From Sacculina carcini (Eukaryota; Arthropoda; Thecostraca; Sacculinidae): DNA of 64,000 nt. Made by a program: the position numbers and the translations under genes. The DNA is taken from contig OU696595.1 in the NCBI GenBank assembly GCA_916048095.2, positions 2,110,795-2,174,794 of the forward strand, written 5' to 3'. Shown piece by piece: positions 35,738 through 44,410 of the stretch (its first letter is position 1; every line of letters begins with the position of its first letter). Below the pieces are notes generated by a model. The model did no database searches, was not told the DNA's origin, and saw nothing but the letters and a program-made list of their open reading frames with translations.

Positions 35738-38700
35738 TTTGCTTGTGAGTGCGTACTTACGTGTGTGAGTAGTTGCTTATGTGTGTGTGCGTAGTTGCTC
35801 TTATGCAGGTGTGTAGTTGTGTGTGTGTGTGCGTGTGGTTCAATGAGTGCGCTGATATGAAAGCAAGTGATAATTCAAGGGCAACATGCATGCATACAGA
35901 ACCGCTATCCTTTGAGTGGCTCGATATTTTTCTTTCGTATGAAAGCTATAAAAATTACCAAATCGTATTTTGTTGCTATATGTTGTTCTTATACGCTGTG
36001 AATGGATGTTCCTATACGCTGTTTAGCAATCAGCAGTATTACCAGTATGAAAATGATTAACGAGGAAACATTCAAAGCTGACATTGATGATACAGAAAAC
36101 AGTATTAACAGCTTTGGTGTGTACACGGTGGACACATTTAATGAAGCATTCAAAAATTCGCAATGTTTCAGTATGTTACATATAAACGCACGCAGTCTCA
36201 ACAAGCACATTGATGACTTGACAACGTTGATGAGGGAACTAGAGGTGAATTTCGATGTCATCGCTGTTTCTGAGACATGGGTCAATGACAGCACAATTGA
36301 CTTATGCCAAATAGACGAGTTTGAAGCCTTCCATCAAATGAGGCATGATAAGAGAGGCGGTGGTGTTGCAATATTTGTCAACAAGAAACACCAATCACAA
36401 CACGTGCCTCGTCTCAGCGTAAATGTGACGGATGTCATGGAAATGATTACAGTCGACATAACCATTGATCGGCGTAAAATACGAACGTCGTGTATTTACC
36501 GACCACCAGGCACAATGGTGCATACATTTTCTGAGGAAATAAATAAGTTGACTGAATATTCAAGCAACAACTATTGGCTGCTGATGGGTGATTTCAACAT
36601 AAATTTGTTGAACACTGAAGGCCACGCGCCAACGCAAAACTTCTTCATGACCATGACCAATAATGGCTTTTATCCCTTAATAAAGTCAGCGACCAGAGAA
36701 ACTCATCGCTCAAGCACCTCGATTGATAATATCTTTACCAATTGTGTTTCCAGTACATTGACGAGTGGTGTAATATGCGAGGATATCTCCGACCATTTCC
36801 CAATTTTTACAAGACTTAATATTACTCAATCTGCACGAGAAGAACATCTCTTGCTGAAAAGGAAATATTCACCTAAGCGATTACTACGACTCAAGCAGGA
36901 GCTGGAGCAGATAAACTGGGAAATGATAGAAGTTGATAATGTGAATACGACATACGAGCGATTCCTTGAATTATATATGCGAGCAGTAGATAATCACATG
37001 CCGCTACAAACAGTGAAAAAGAGAGAAGTACAGAAAAGGCCGTGGATAACAAAAGGCATCAGAATATCTAGTCGCACCAAACGCCAATTGTACACGAAAT
37101 TTCTTACAACTAAAGTTGAAGACCACAGGAAGTTGTATTTATCCTATAAAAATATGTTGTCCAAGGTGGTGATTCAGAGCAAAAGACTATACTATCGTGA
37201 GTTTTTCGCGGATAGAACGGTTTCAGCCAAGGAAAAGTGGACAAAAATAAAAAATGAAATTAAGATGACATCTCGGAAAAAGGAACGCATTCATAAACTA
37301 AGAGACGACGGGGGCACTTCAAATGTGGTCCGTACTATATCAGACCTATTGAATGACTACTTTGTTGATGTCGGAGTGGACCTGTCAAGCAAATTACCAG
37401 GGTCTGACGTGAATCCTCTAGAGCATGTTGAAAAAGTGAACGACTCAATGTTCATTAGTCCAGCAACGGAGTGGGAGGTATTCAACGTTATTGGACGTAG
37501 TAAGAGTAAACTATCTACAGATTGCAATAACATTAGTATGAACCTGTTAAAAAGTTGTTCCAGATATATTTCCAGGCCACTTGCGTACATTTTCAACCTA
37601 TCTATCACAACAGGTATTTTTCCGACGCTGATGAAAACAGCAAAAGTAATTCCTCTTTTTAAATCAGGAGATAGGTCTGACAAAGGAAATTATCGTCCAA
37701 TATCGATTGTAGACACATTTTCGAAAATATTTGAAAAGTTGTTCAATGACAGACTGAAGAAATTCTTATGCAAACATCAAATAATCAATGAAAATCAATA
37801 CGGCTTTCAATCAAACAAGGATACATCACACGCTATTCTAGACATGATCAATGAAATTACAGAGTGTTTTGATAGAAAAGAAAATGCTGCTGGCGTATTC
37901 CTCGATCTAAAAAAAGCGTTTGACACCGTCAATCACGATTTACTGATAAAGAAATGTCAATGTTATGGAATTCGAGGCAATGCACATGACTGGCTATCAA
38001 CTTACCTTTCCGAAAGAAAGCAATATGTTGAATTGGATAATGAACGGTCAACACTGCGAACAATACAATGTGGAGTGCCCCAGGGTTCTGTATTAGGTCC
38101 TACTCTCTTCTTGATATATATAAATGATATCTTCAGTGTGGCAAAAAATTGCAAAATAATAGTATTCGCTGACGATACAAATTTGTTTTTCAAGGACAAA
38201 TGTGCCAATAATTTGTACGGAAAAATCAATTCAGAAGTAGCAAGCATACACAATTGGTTCATCTCCAACAAACTCACAGTGAACATTGCCAAATCCTGTC
38301 ATGTATTATTCAATAGAAGGGCTCGCTGTCAAGTCGGTACCGTAAAATTAGGGAGCTCAGTCATCGAGAAGAGTGAAAAAACAAAATTTCTAGGAGTCAT
38401 CCTTGACGGTTGTCTGAACTGGAAAGAGCAAATACATAAAGTGTCTTCCAATCTGAGCAAAATTAATTTTATATTGAGTAAAACTAGGAATATATTCGAT
38501 AAAAAAATAAATATACAGTTATACAACACGCTGTTTAAACCACATATGCAATACTGTTGCGAAACATGGGGAAATACGTTCACAACAAACTTGGAACCAA
38601 TAAGAATCGCCCAAAGAAGAGCATTGAGAATAATAATGAATAAACACTTACATGAGCGTTCTACTCCATTGTTCAAACAACTGAACATTATGAAATTTGA

Positions 38701-41700
38701 CGACCTGATCAAATACAATACTTTAATGAAAATGTTCAATGCATTCCAAACTCGTCTTCCGAAGAATATACAAAATAACTTCGAAGTAAATCCCAGGCAT
38801 GTGGACAAATTTGCGGTTCCTTTTGCACGCACAAAAACAAGAGACCTGACACTTTTTCATCAAGGAATCCGACTTTGGAACCAATTAGCAAGTCCAATCA
38901 AAATGTCCCAATCGATGTCAGCTTTCAAGAAAATACTAAGAACACAATATATTCAAACTTATTATTGATACACATGTTGCTTATGCGTATGGGAACATCT
39001 TAACAGTGTGGCATGATGAAAAAGCTTTCATTTTTATTATTAGTTGTATATGTTATATATGTTAATGTATATTGTATGTTGAAAAAGGGCAGTACAAGCC
39101 TCCAGGCTTCTTATGCCCAGCCATCCTACATTGCAAATTATCAGGTATTTTGTGAGTGAATGTTTGTGTTATGTTGGGTTTGGCAAATATATGATGATGA
39201 TGATGATGATAAAGACTAACAATATAAAACAAGCCAGAACACAGTGTATAAACACTGAAATGTATGACACTGAGAACAACAATATCATAACAAACAATAG
39301 ATACGCCCTGATTATATCGCACACTCTTGAATTTATCGGTATGTTTCACTCGTGAATTAATCATTCAAATTCAATCTTCTTCTCTAGTCAAGTCAAGTGC
39401 TTGGTTCGCTTGCTTGCTGTTTTTTGGTTGGTGGGTGTTATTCTCTTTCCTGCTTGTATTGATGCTTATACTTCTTTGCTCGGTGAGAGGCATTGACAAA
39501 AACACATATCAAAGGCTAATCTGCTAATCGTTGGTCTGTGGCTCGTTGCTGCTGCTTTTTGCGTCCTTGGACTCGTTGCGGTTTAATTGCGTCATTCGTG
39601 CGGTGTTGCGGACATTTCGAGTAATACGAACGATGTCATGCGGCGATCAGGACAAATGCTACGTCTGCAAGTCCTCCAGTGGCGACTCCTCAAAGTGGAT
39701 CGGTTGTTCCCTTTGCGACGGCTGGGCCCACATAAAATGCGCATCCCTTGTGGGCATCCGGGCTGAGATGATCAAACAGGTAAATTGGGTCTGCTCGCCA
39801 TGCCTGACAAAGGCTAAATTCGCCCTTAACCTTTCCGACAGCGTGTCCAGTATCCGAGACCGTCTTGCGGGAGTTGAGTCGACACTCAACTCGATTCACT
39901 CATCATCTCGGCCATTTGCACCACTAGCGACAGAAAATCAACCAGCGAGACCCACTCACACCGTGGTTCTAAAATCCCGTGATAAATCGCCGGTCTGTCC
40001 GCGCAAGGTTGCCTCCGCTCTGTGCGATATTCCGATCAAGTCGTCCCGGCGTGCGGCCAATGGTGGCTTCGTCCTTCGTTGCTCCTCGTCTAGCGATGCG
40101 GCGCGTGCCGTTCACTGCGTACGTGAGGCCATTCCGCAGGTCGACGCTCATCTGCCCAGGGTTGCGCCACTTCGTCCCAAGGTTACGGTAGCGAACATCC
40201 CTATGGGGTTGGAGCCATCTACGTTTGTCGATCACCTTCGCCGTAAAAACACTGCCCTTGCTGGGATACCTGATAGTGATTTGCGTCTCCTTTTTTTCAC
40301 TGGCGTTAGGCACAACTCCCAACATGCGGTTCTGTCGGTGACTCCGTCGGCTCGCGCTGCCCTTACGTCCGTTGGTGACAGACTGTTCGTGGAGTTGTGT
40401 TCGTGTCGCGTGTATGATCGCTTTTGGGTGGCCCGGTGTGCCCGCTGTGCTGGACTAGGCCACAATGAGGCCAAATGTTCGCGTGCGGAAATTTGCGGCT
40501 ATTGCGCTGGCTCTCATCGCTCTGTCAACTGCGACCGCACAGCGCCGCCGAAGTGCAATAACTGCGCAGTCTCGTCTCGCCCCCACTCGCACTCATCGTT
40601 TCTCTCGTCGTGTCCTTCGTTTGTCTCTGTTCGCGAATCTATTCGTTTGCGCACTGCCACTTCTGATGACCTCCTGTTCCATCCCTCGACTGTGGCTCTG
40701 TCCTCTCCACCTTCCTCTCTTCCTTCTTCATCGTCCTCGCTTCAATCGTCCGCCTGACTACCTTCCCTTCCATCCGCGCCGTCGTCCCGTTCCTCTGCCC
40801 CCTCGCCTTCCTTTCACCATTCTTCCAACTCCTCACCTGATGTTCAACCTGCTGCTTCTTCATGCTCTTCTTCATCTTTTTCTATCGGTTTCCTTAACAT
40901 AAGATCTTGTCGAAACAAATTCACCTACCTTAACCACCTTCTCTGCTTTCATGTCCTTTCAATTCTCTGCCTAGCCGAAACCTGGCTATTTGAGTCTGAT
41001 ATTCCATCTTTCATGGCTAACCTTCCTTCTAACTTTTCTTTTCTTCACAAATCTCGTTCTGATTCTAAATTCTCTGGTGGTGGAGTGGGCTGCATCTTTT
41101 CCAAATCTCTTCCAATATCTCTCTTATCTGATCCCATTCCTCCTCCTTCTTCTTTCGAATTTCTTCCACTCTGTATGTCATCAAGTCGCTCCTCTCATAA
41201 ATTCTGTATTCTCGTTATCTACCGGCATAATCACCCCCGGTCTACTCCTCTTTTCTTCTCTGAATTCTCCTCGCTCCTTGACGCTATAGTTTTTTCTTTC
41301 TCCAGCCGTTTCATTATCCTTGGTGACTTTAACTTTTGGGTTGACTGTCCCTCTCGCTCCTCCTTCGCATCGACTTTCATTTCTATTCTTGATTCTCATG
41401 GTCTAGTCTCCCCTGTTTCCTCTCCCACTCACACATCGGGTCATTCTCTTGATCTAGTCCTTTTCCCTTCTCCAGTTCTTTCTTCTGATGTACCGCCATC
41501 CGAAGTCATTGTTCTTCCTCCTGATCCTCTCTTCTCTGACCACAGTCTTATCCTTACGTCATTGCCGGCGTGTAAATCCTCTAATCCTCCACCAGCATTC
41601 ACCCTTTTCAGAAATTTCAGGAATTTTAATCCTCTTACGTTTCACAATCTTCTATCTAACCATTTCCCTTTGCATGTTCTTCACTCACTCCCTCCGTCTT

Positions 41701-44410
41701 CAATTTATCCCTTCTTATACTCCACTTTGTCTGATATCAATAACCTCATTTTTCCTCTCTCGTTCCGCTCTCACCGTCCTCGTGTTTCTCCTTGGAGCTG
41801 TCCCTCTCTTACTTGTCTTAAGCGCCGACTCCGTGCTTTGGAGCGTATCTGGCGACGCACTCGGCTCGCGGATGACTGGTCGGCCTTTTGCTCTGCTCGT
41901 TCTAACTATATTTCCTCCCTATCCTCTGCTAGGCAAGCTTACTACTCCTCACGCCTTTCCTCTCTATCTCGCTCTCCCAAAGCCCTCTGGAATATACTCA
42001 ACTCTCTCTGCGGTCTCCGTCCTCCCTCTGCTAGTTCTTCTCTCACTGCTGACGAACTCTCTTCCTACTTCGTGAACAAAATTGTATCTGCGCAATCTAA
42101 AATCCCTCTCGTGAATGTCCCTCTCTCTCGTACTACATCCCACTGCCAGCTCTCGTCTTTTTCTCAACTGGTCCTCTCCGACTTCCTTTCTCTCCTGTCC
42201 ACATGTAAATTCGTTTCCTCTCCTGCTGATCCCATTAATTTCCGAGTTATTGTTCCATCCTTCAACTCCTTGATTCCTTACCTACTTCACTTAGTCAACT
42301 CCTCTTTCTTGCACGGTGATTTTCTTGCCGACAAGCACGCCCATGTACATCCTATCCTCAAAAAACCTTCTCTCGATCCTTCTTTATGTAGTAACTATCG
42401 TCCTATCTCCCTCCTCAGCTTTTCCTCCAAACTCCTCGAATCTGCAATTTTCTCTCAGTTATCCCCTTATGTCTGCAATGCTCTTGACTCTCACCAATCC
42501 GGTTTCCGCCCTGGTCATTCTACTGAATCCGTTCTCATTTCTGTCTCCCAAGGTATTCTTTCCTCCTTCTCTTATCGTCATTCTGTTCTTCTAGTTCTAC
42601 TTGATATGAGCTCTGCCTTTGACTTGGTTGATCATTCTATTCTCATCGATGACCTCCTCCATCTCGGTGTCTCGCATTCCGCTCTCTCACTACTTCGTTC
42701 TTACTTGCATGGTCGCACTTTTTCTGTTAAGTTCAATTCCTCCGTTTCCACTGTGCTCCCTCTTAAGTCCGGTGTTCCTCAAGGCTCTATTCTTGGTCCT
42801 CTCCTTTTCAATGTCTACATGTCCTCTCTTTGTCCCATCCTTAGGCGCTACTCCATTCCTTTCCATATTTATGCAGACGATATCCAATTCTATCTCCCTT
42901 GCTCTCTCTCGCATCCTAATACCTTGTCTGACGTACTTTCTGCTATCTCGACCTGGACCTCCTCACGTCGCCTCCTCTTGAACACTTCTAAATCTGAATT
43001 TATCGCTCTTCATCCTCCTCGTATTGCTCCTCCTTTCCTCCCCTTGTCTCTTTCAGTGACTGTTAAAAATCTCGGTGTTATTTTTGACTCTTCCCTTTCC
43101 TTCTCAACCAATATCCTTTCTACAGCTCGCACTTGTCGCTTGATTCTTCGCTCGCTTTATCCCATCCGTCCCTGTCTCGATCAGCCCTCTGCAATCAAGC
43201 TTATTCATTCTCTTATCTTCTCCAGGCTCGACTACTGCAACTCACTCCACTTCAGCTGTCCTAATTATTCTTTAAAAATTCTTCAGCGCGTAATGAATCA
43301 GTCCTGTCGTTTTGTTTTGCATCCTATCTTCTGTCGCCATACTTCTCCTTTTCTGTTTCAATTCCGTTGGCTTCCTATTAAATCGCGCATTCACTTCAAA
43401 ATCTGCTGCATAATATTCAAACTCTTACATGCTCCTAATCAACCTTTATATCTTTCTGATCTGCTCTATCCCTCTTCTAATCCCACTTCCCGTCATTCTG
43501 CTCCTCTATGCTGTCCTCGCGCCCTCAATGAATCTGCCTGGTCTTCTAAATCGTTCTCGTTCTACGGTCCTCGATTATATAACTCGCTCCCTTCTCATAT
43601 CACCTCCTCGCTCACGTATCGATCTTTTACCTCTTCTCTACGTAAACATCTTGTCGAAATTTCCTTTGATCCCGTGACTCATTCCTTGACTCCTTTTGCC
43701 TCTCTCTGATATGTGTGTGAGCGGGAATGCATGTATGTTTGTGTTTATTTATGTTTTAGTCTAATTATGTTCATTGTACTCTGTTATTGTGTTCTTCAAT
43801 CACTCTTCAATGTGTTCTTCTCATTGTGTAAATGTGTTCATTGTGTTATTTGAATCGTGTTATATTTATTCATTCATGTGTTCTTTTTATTGTTTCTGTA
43901 ATAACTGTTTAGCTTTGTCCGCTTGTACATACTGTTTAGCTGCTGCGCGCCCGTGTATGACAGGCGCTATAACAAATACATTGAATTGAATTGAATTGAA
44001 TTCTCATTGTGTAAATGTGTTGCTTGTGTTATTTGAATTGTGTTATATTTATTCATTCATGTGTTCTTTTTATTGTTTCTGTAATAACTGTTTAGCTTTG
44101 TCCGCTTGTTCATACCGTTTAGCTGCCGCGCGCCCGTGTATGACAGGCGCTATAACAAATACACTGAACTGAACTGAACTGAACTGAACTGAAATAGTTT
44201 AGTTTTGGGCAACAAGAGTATCAATAAAATGAAGTTAATTAAAAAACTAACCTGCACGTCTTTTTTATATGCCGAAGCACAATTATGACTACGATAAGCG
44301 AAGTGCTGGGAGCAGAAAATATTGGAACAAGCATCGCACTTCATTGGCAGAAAGTCGATTTGGCCACAACTTTGGGCCGAACAATATTTTCCAAGATCTG
44401 GAAACTCCAT
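30043..44410 (-). CDS. ZFAND2B-like: ZFAND2B/AIRAPL-like AN1-type zinc finger protein, complete
   Basis: AIRAP-like proteins bind the proteasome and p97/VCP-linked ubiquitin machinery during proteotoxic stress. Two exons on the reverse strand: 44410-44252 (53 codons, donor GTTAGT) and 30510-30043, phase 0, 208 residues. AN1 finger 1: C10, C15, C25, C28, C33, H36, H42, C44, in MEFPDLGKYCSAQSCGQIDF and following. Linker VPVCPVCSAPVP. AN1 finger 2 at residues 103-137. One ubiquitin-interacting motif, SEDEALARALANSLQDM (169-185). The last four residues CSLA form a CaaX prenylation box, as in mammalian ZFAND2B, implying membrane attachment. The 13.7-kb intron holds LINEs in antisense orientation. 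The acceptor is a GT run ending in TCAG. Confidence 0.93.
30511..30560. repeat. CA microsatellite between ZFAND2B-like exon 2 and LINE copy L2
   Basis: On the ZFAND2B sense strand this is a GT run that ends directly in TCAG, the exon 2 acceptor. On + it forms the 5' boundary of the L2 LINE. Confidence 0.93.
30562..33852 (+). mobile_element. 5'-truncated LINE with open endonuclease-RT ORF, copy L2
   Basis: Begins just inside the endonuclease domain after a CA run and ends with a tail AATAAACTCAATAAACAAAA leading into CA repeats. Same family as the decayed copy at 24.2-28.8 kb. It lies antisense in the ZFAND2B-like intron. Confidence 0.83.
30579..33389 (+). CDS. LINE ORF2: APE-type endonuclease and reverse transcriptase (uninterrupted)
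   Basis: About 936 residues without a stop. The endonuclease starts at its first conserved block (LNIASVVSNL), then VVGFSETRLD, RHGGGVAMIV, SVYRPPSGN, FGDWNINIGD, IIDHIWTN, SDISDHF. RT: NSAGHDEIPASIL, FLDISKAFDSLNH, GVPQGSILGPILFLIYIDD, IYADDTSIVI with intact YADD, KFLGVTVDD. No start codon precedes the endonuclease, so the copy is 5'-truncated; an open frame suggests recent insertion. Confidence 0.85.
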   Translation: MNIASVVSNLQSFVDTILNFGKVNFDVVGFSETRLDAEIAPLYKIPKYNMYSVHRNRHGGGVAMIVNEKLSSLPINDLNTSKPHFECVCVQLNYGDQKHFLASVYRPPSGNFSDFIDELNHIFDYILSHRFKSIYLFGDWNINIGDSNYQVKEFTELMFSFSLLSCTTKPTRVTEDSASIIDHIWTNQWENNSRNLIILSDISDHFIVLSYFQKKSHMERQSKQLLKRDFGQKNLLSFSNELSDFKWDHVLSSVCPNEAYDLFSDAFREMFGCHFPLKYFKPKKASSYLTTGLINCIKEKHRLSRLAYKWPLTYKERFKRYRNILTGALRTAKNEFFRNQLKVKQGNPKETWKVLNTILGNNESAMNRNIKLDQVEEKETAETFNKHFTGLIDKTNENTNISGPSFTTYLKQPTLSSMYLYPCAESEVLSYINSLKSNSAGHDEIPASILKRIAIHITTPLSHIINLTLYKGVFPDKLKIAKSLPLHKSGVKSDVNNYRLISILPVFSKIFEKTIAKRLTDYLEKNGLLTKSQFGFRKNRSTETALLHFVSEINNKMDNKMHVAAAFLDISKAFDSLNHNILSKKLQNIGVRGNALKLLNSYLSNRFQYVTCNNESSSQKIIRHGVPQGSILGPILFLIYIDDIVNCADAHFTIYADDTSIVISDRNIHNLHAKLSSVLDKIYNWIKTNKLKLNVKKTQLMLFQNRSLSHCIGAVKVDGEIIQRVHATKFLGVTVDDNLNWKDHIDSLSTTLSKIAGIIYRTRYSLTQDALLSLYYCLFYSKLIYCISIWGCTWPSFTEKLSVVQKRMLRIMSFMRRAETTKKIFSELKVLKMKYVHKFFLLLRVFRSRKCNESIFHVQRHQQSTRRNNLDIKIPSYRTSLYKNSIIYREPEVWNSLPNWIKSQCYFMSVDTFKRYIKKTPLYFAERRVTNLGIAS
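34230..35215 (-). mobile_element. LINE fragment, RT thumb and C-terminus, frameshifted
   Basis: Reverse strand: GIEVTKEIKYLGIIFTDKKD and SCNKIVIGNPYWKSVVLPSL, then in another frame YNKKEIHKLQIIENKVYRVI and LGAPRYAQVCALRGEIGSS, then further decayed sequence. This C-terminal type occurs in LINEs I associate with crustaceans (from memory). It is in sense orientation to the ZFAND2B-like gene. Confidence 0.65.
35238..35298. repeat. GT microsatellite
   Basis: GT run at the edge of the reverse-strand LINE fragment. A second GT run lies at about 35694-35733; sequence between them has no supported gene. Confidence 0.9.
35990..39212 (+). mobile_element. LINE with a single open ORF, copy L3
   Basis: One 988-residue ORF followed by a 3' UTR of about 240 bases ending in an ATGATGATGATGATGATAAAG repeat tail (39187-39212). 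The 5' end is not clear. Different family from L2 by RT sequence and tail. Antisense in the ZFAND2B-like intron. Confidence 0.83.
36002..38968 (+). CDS. LINE ORF: APE endonuclease and reverse transcriptase (intact)
   Basis: 988 residues, ATG start 58 residues before the endonuclease. Endonuclease: LHINARSLNKHIDD, VIAVSETWVND, KRGGGVAIFVNK, CIYRPPGTM, MGDFNINLLN, STSIDNIFTN, SDHFPIF. RT: KLSTDCNNISMNLLKSC, NYRPISIVDTFSKIFEKL, FLDLKKAFDTVNHDLL, GVPQGSVLGPTLFLIYIND, IVFADDTNLFF with intact FADD, KFLGVILDG. Catalytic boxes appear complete, so this copy may be recently active. Confidence 0.9.
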   Translation: MDVPIRCLAISSITSMKMINEETFKADIDDTENSINSFGVYTVDTFNEAFKNSQCFSMLHINARSLNKHIDDLTTLMRELEVNFDVIAVSETWVNDSTIDLCQIDEFEAFHQMRHDKRGGGVAIFVNKKHQSQHVPRLSVNVTDVMEMITVDITIDRRKIRTSCIYRPPGTMVHTFSEEINKLTEYSSNNYWLLMGDFNINLLNTEGHAPTQNFFMTMTNNGFYPLIKSATRETHRSSTSIDNIFTNCVSSTLTSGVICEDISDHFPIFTRLNITQSAREEHLLLKRKYSPKRLLRLKQELEQINWEMIEVDNVNTTYERFLELYMRAVDNHMPLQTVKKREVQKRPWITKGIRISSRTKRQLYTKFLTTKVEDHRKLYLSYKNMLSKVVIQSKRLYYREFFADRTVSAKEKWTKIKNEIKMTSRKKERIHKLRDDGGTSNVVRTISDLLNDYFVDVGVDLSSKLPGSDVNPLEHVEKVNDSMFISPATEWEVFNVIGRSKSKLSTDCNNISMNLLKSCSRYISRPLAYIFNLSITTGIFPTLMKTAKVIPLFKSGDRSDKGNYRPISIVDTFSKIFEKLFNDRLKKFLCKHQIINENQYGFQSNKDTSHAILDMINEITECFDRKENAAGVFLDLKKAFDTVNHDLLIKKCQCYGIRGNAHDWLSTYLSERKQYVELDNERSTLRTIQCGVPQGSVLGPTLFLIYINDIFSVAKNCKIIVFADDTNLFFKDKCANNLYGKINSEVASIHNWFISNKLTVNIAKSCHVLFNRRARCQVGTVKLGSSVIEKSEKTKFLGVILDGCLNWKEQIHKVSSNLSKINFILSKTRNIFDKKINIQLYNTLFKPHMQYCCETWGNTFTTNLEPIRIAQRRALRIIMNKHLHERSTPLFKQLNIMKFDDLIKYNTLMKMFNAFQTRLPKNIQNNFEVNPRHVDKFAVPFARTKTRDLTLFHQGIRLWNQLASPIKMSQSMSAFKKILRTQYIQTYY
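39633..40757 (+). CDS. CR1-like LINE ORF1 with PHD finger and CCHC knuckles
   Basis: 374 residues from ATG at 39633. Residues about 8-57 form a C4HC3 PHD-type finger: CYVC, GCSLCDGWAHIKC, NWVCSPC. The middle part resembles LINE ORF1 RNA-binding regions, with cysteine knuckles CARCAGLGHNEAKC and CGYCAGSHRSVNC at about 285-320. The C-terminal tail is Ser/Pro-rich. It stops at TGA 40755-40757 followed by CTA, and the same frame runs on into ORF2. ORF1 proteins bind element RNA; the PHD finger may tether to chromatin (inference). Confidence 0.85.
   Translation: MSCGDQDKCYVCKSSSGDSSKWIGCSLCDGWAHIKCASLVGIRAEMIKQVNWVCSPCLTKAKFALNLSDSVSSIRDRLAGVESTLNSIHSSSRPFAPLATENQPARPTHTVVLKSRDKSPVCPRKVASALCDIPIKSSRRAANGGFVLRCSSSSDAARAVHCVREAIPQVDAHLPRVAPLRPKVTVANIPMGLEPSTFVDHLRRKNTALAGIPDSDLRLLFFTGVRHNSQHAVLSVTPSARAALTSVGDRLFVELCSCRVYDRFWVARCARCAGLGHNEAKCSRAEICGYCAGSHRSVNCDRTAPPKCNNCAVSSRPHSHSSFLSSCPSFVSVRESIRLRTATSDDLLFHPSTVALSSPPSSLPSSSSSLQSSA
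40758..43709 (+). CDS. CR1-like LINE ORF2: endonuclease and reverse transcriptase, in frame with ORF1 after UGA
   Basis: 983 codons open from the ORF1 stop. A Ser/Pro linker leads to the endonuclease: GFLNIRSCRNKF, CLAETWLFES, GGGVGCIFSK, ILGDFNFWVD, SLDLVLFPS, SDHSLIL. RT: NYRPISLLSFSSKLLES, LLDMSSAFDLVDHSIL, GVPQGSILGPLLFNVYMSS, IYADDIQFYL with intact YADD, KNLGVIFDS. C-terminus RWLPIKSRIHFKICCIIF, YGPRLYNSLP. The first ATG (41013) is inside the endonuclease, after LNIRS, so it cannot be the native start. Confidence 0.85.
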   Translation, partial: LPSLPSAPSSRSSAPSPSFHHSSNSSPDVQPAASSCSSSSFSIGFLNIRSCRNKFTYLNHLLCFHVLSILCLAETWLFESDIPSFMANLPSNFSFLHKSRSDSKFSGGGVGCIFSKSLPISLLSDPIPPPSSFEFLPLCMSSSRSSHKFCILVIYRHNHPRSTPLFFSEFSSLLDAIVFSFSSRFIILGDFNFWVDCPSRSSFASTFISILDSHGLVSPVSSPTHTSGHSLDLVLFPSPVLSSDVPPSEVIVLPPDPLFSDHSLILTSLPACKSSNPPPAFTLFRNFRNFNPLTFHNLLSNHFPLHVLHSLPPSSIYPFLYSTLSDINNLIFPLSFRSHRPRVSPWSCPSLTCLKRRLRALERIWRRTRLADDWSAFCSARSNYISSLSSARQAYYSSRLSSLSRSPKALWNILNSLCGLRPPSASSSLTADELSSYFVNKIVSAQSKIPLVNVPLSRTTSHCQLSSFSQLVLSDFLSLLSTCKFVSSPADPINFRVIVPSFNSLIPYLLHLVNSSFLHGDFLADKHAHVHPILKKPSLDPSLCSNYRPISLLSFSSKLLESAIFSQLSPYVCNALDSHQSGFRPGHSTESVLISVSQGILSSFSYRHSVLLVLLDMSSAFDLVDHSILIDDLLHLGVSHSALSLLRSYLHGRTFSVKFNSSVSTVLPLKSGVPQGSILGPLLFNVYMSSLCPILRRYSIPFHIYADDIQFYLPCSLSHPNTLSDVLSAISTWTSSRRLLLNTSKSEFIALHPPRIAPPFLPLSLSVTVKNLGVIFDSSLSFSTNILSTARTCRLILRSLYPIRPCLDQPSAIKLIHSLIFSRLDYCNSLHFSCPNYSLKILQRVMNQSCRFVLHPIFCRHTSPFLFQFRWLPIKSRIHFKICCIIFKLLHAPNQPLYLSDLLYPSSNPTSRHSAPLCCPRALNESAWSSKSFSFYGPRLYNSLPSHITSSLTYRSFTSSLRKHLVEISFDPVTHSLTPFASL
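43795..44191. repeat. Tandem duplication of the CR1-like LINE 3' end
   Basis: About 180 bp (from TGTAAATGTGTT through GACAGGCGCTATAACAAATA) is present twice. The first copy ends in TTGAA repeats, the second in CTGAA repeats. Two LINE 3' termini in tandem. Confidence 0.85.

Larger units (their letters stand above)
39370..44191 (+). mobile_element. Nearly full-length CR1-like LINE with PHD-finger ORF1, copy L4
   Basis: 5' UTR from about 39370, ORF1 (39633-40757), ORF2 in the same frame (40758-43709), then a 3' UTR. The 3' end has GCGCGCCCGTGTATGACAGG followed by CGC (hairpin-capable) and 5-bp repeats (TTGAA and CTGAA). PHD domains in ORF1 are known in CR1-like LINEs. Strongly T/C-rich coding strand, unlike neighbouring elements. 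The left end is estimated. Confidence 0.85.

Noticed and set aside
39655..39810. PHD finger considered as part of a host chromatin gene
   Set aside because: It continues in frame into a LINE ORF1 with zinc knuckles and is followed by the endonuclease-RT ORF, so it belongs to the CR1-like element.
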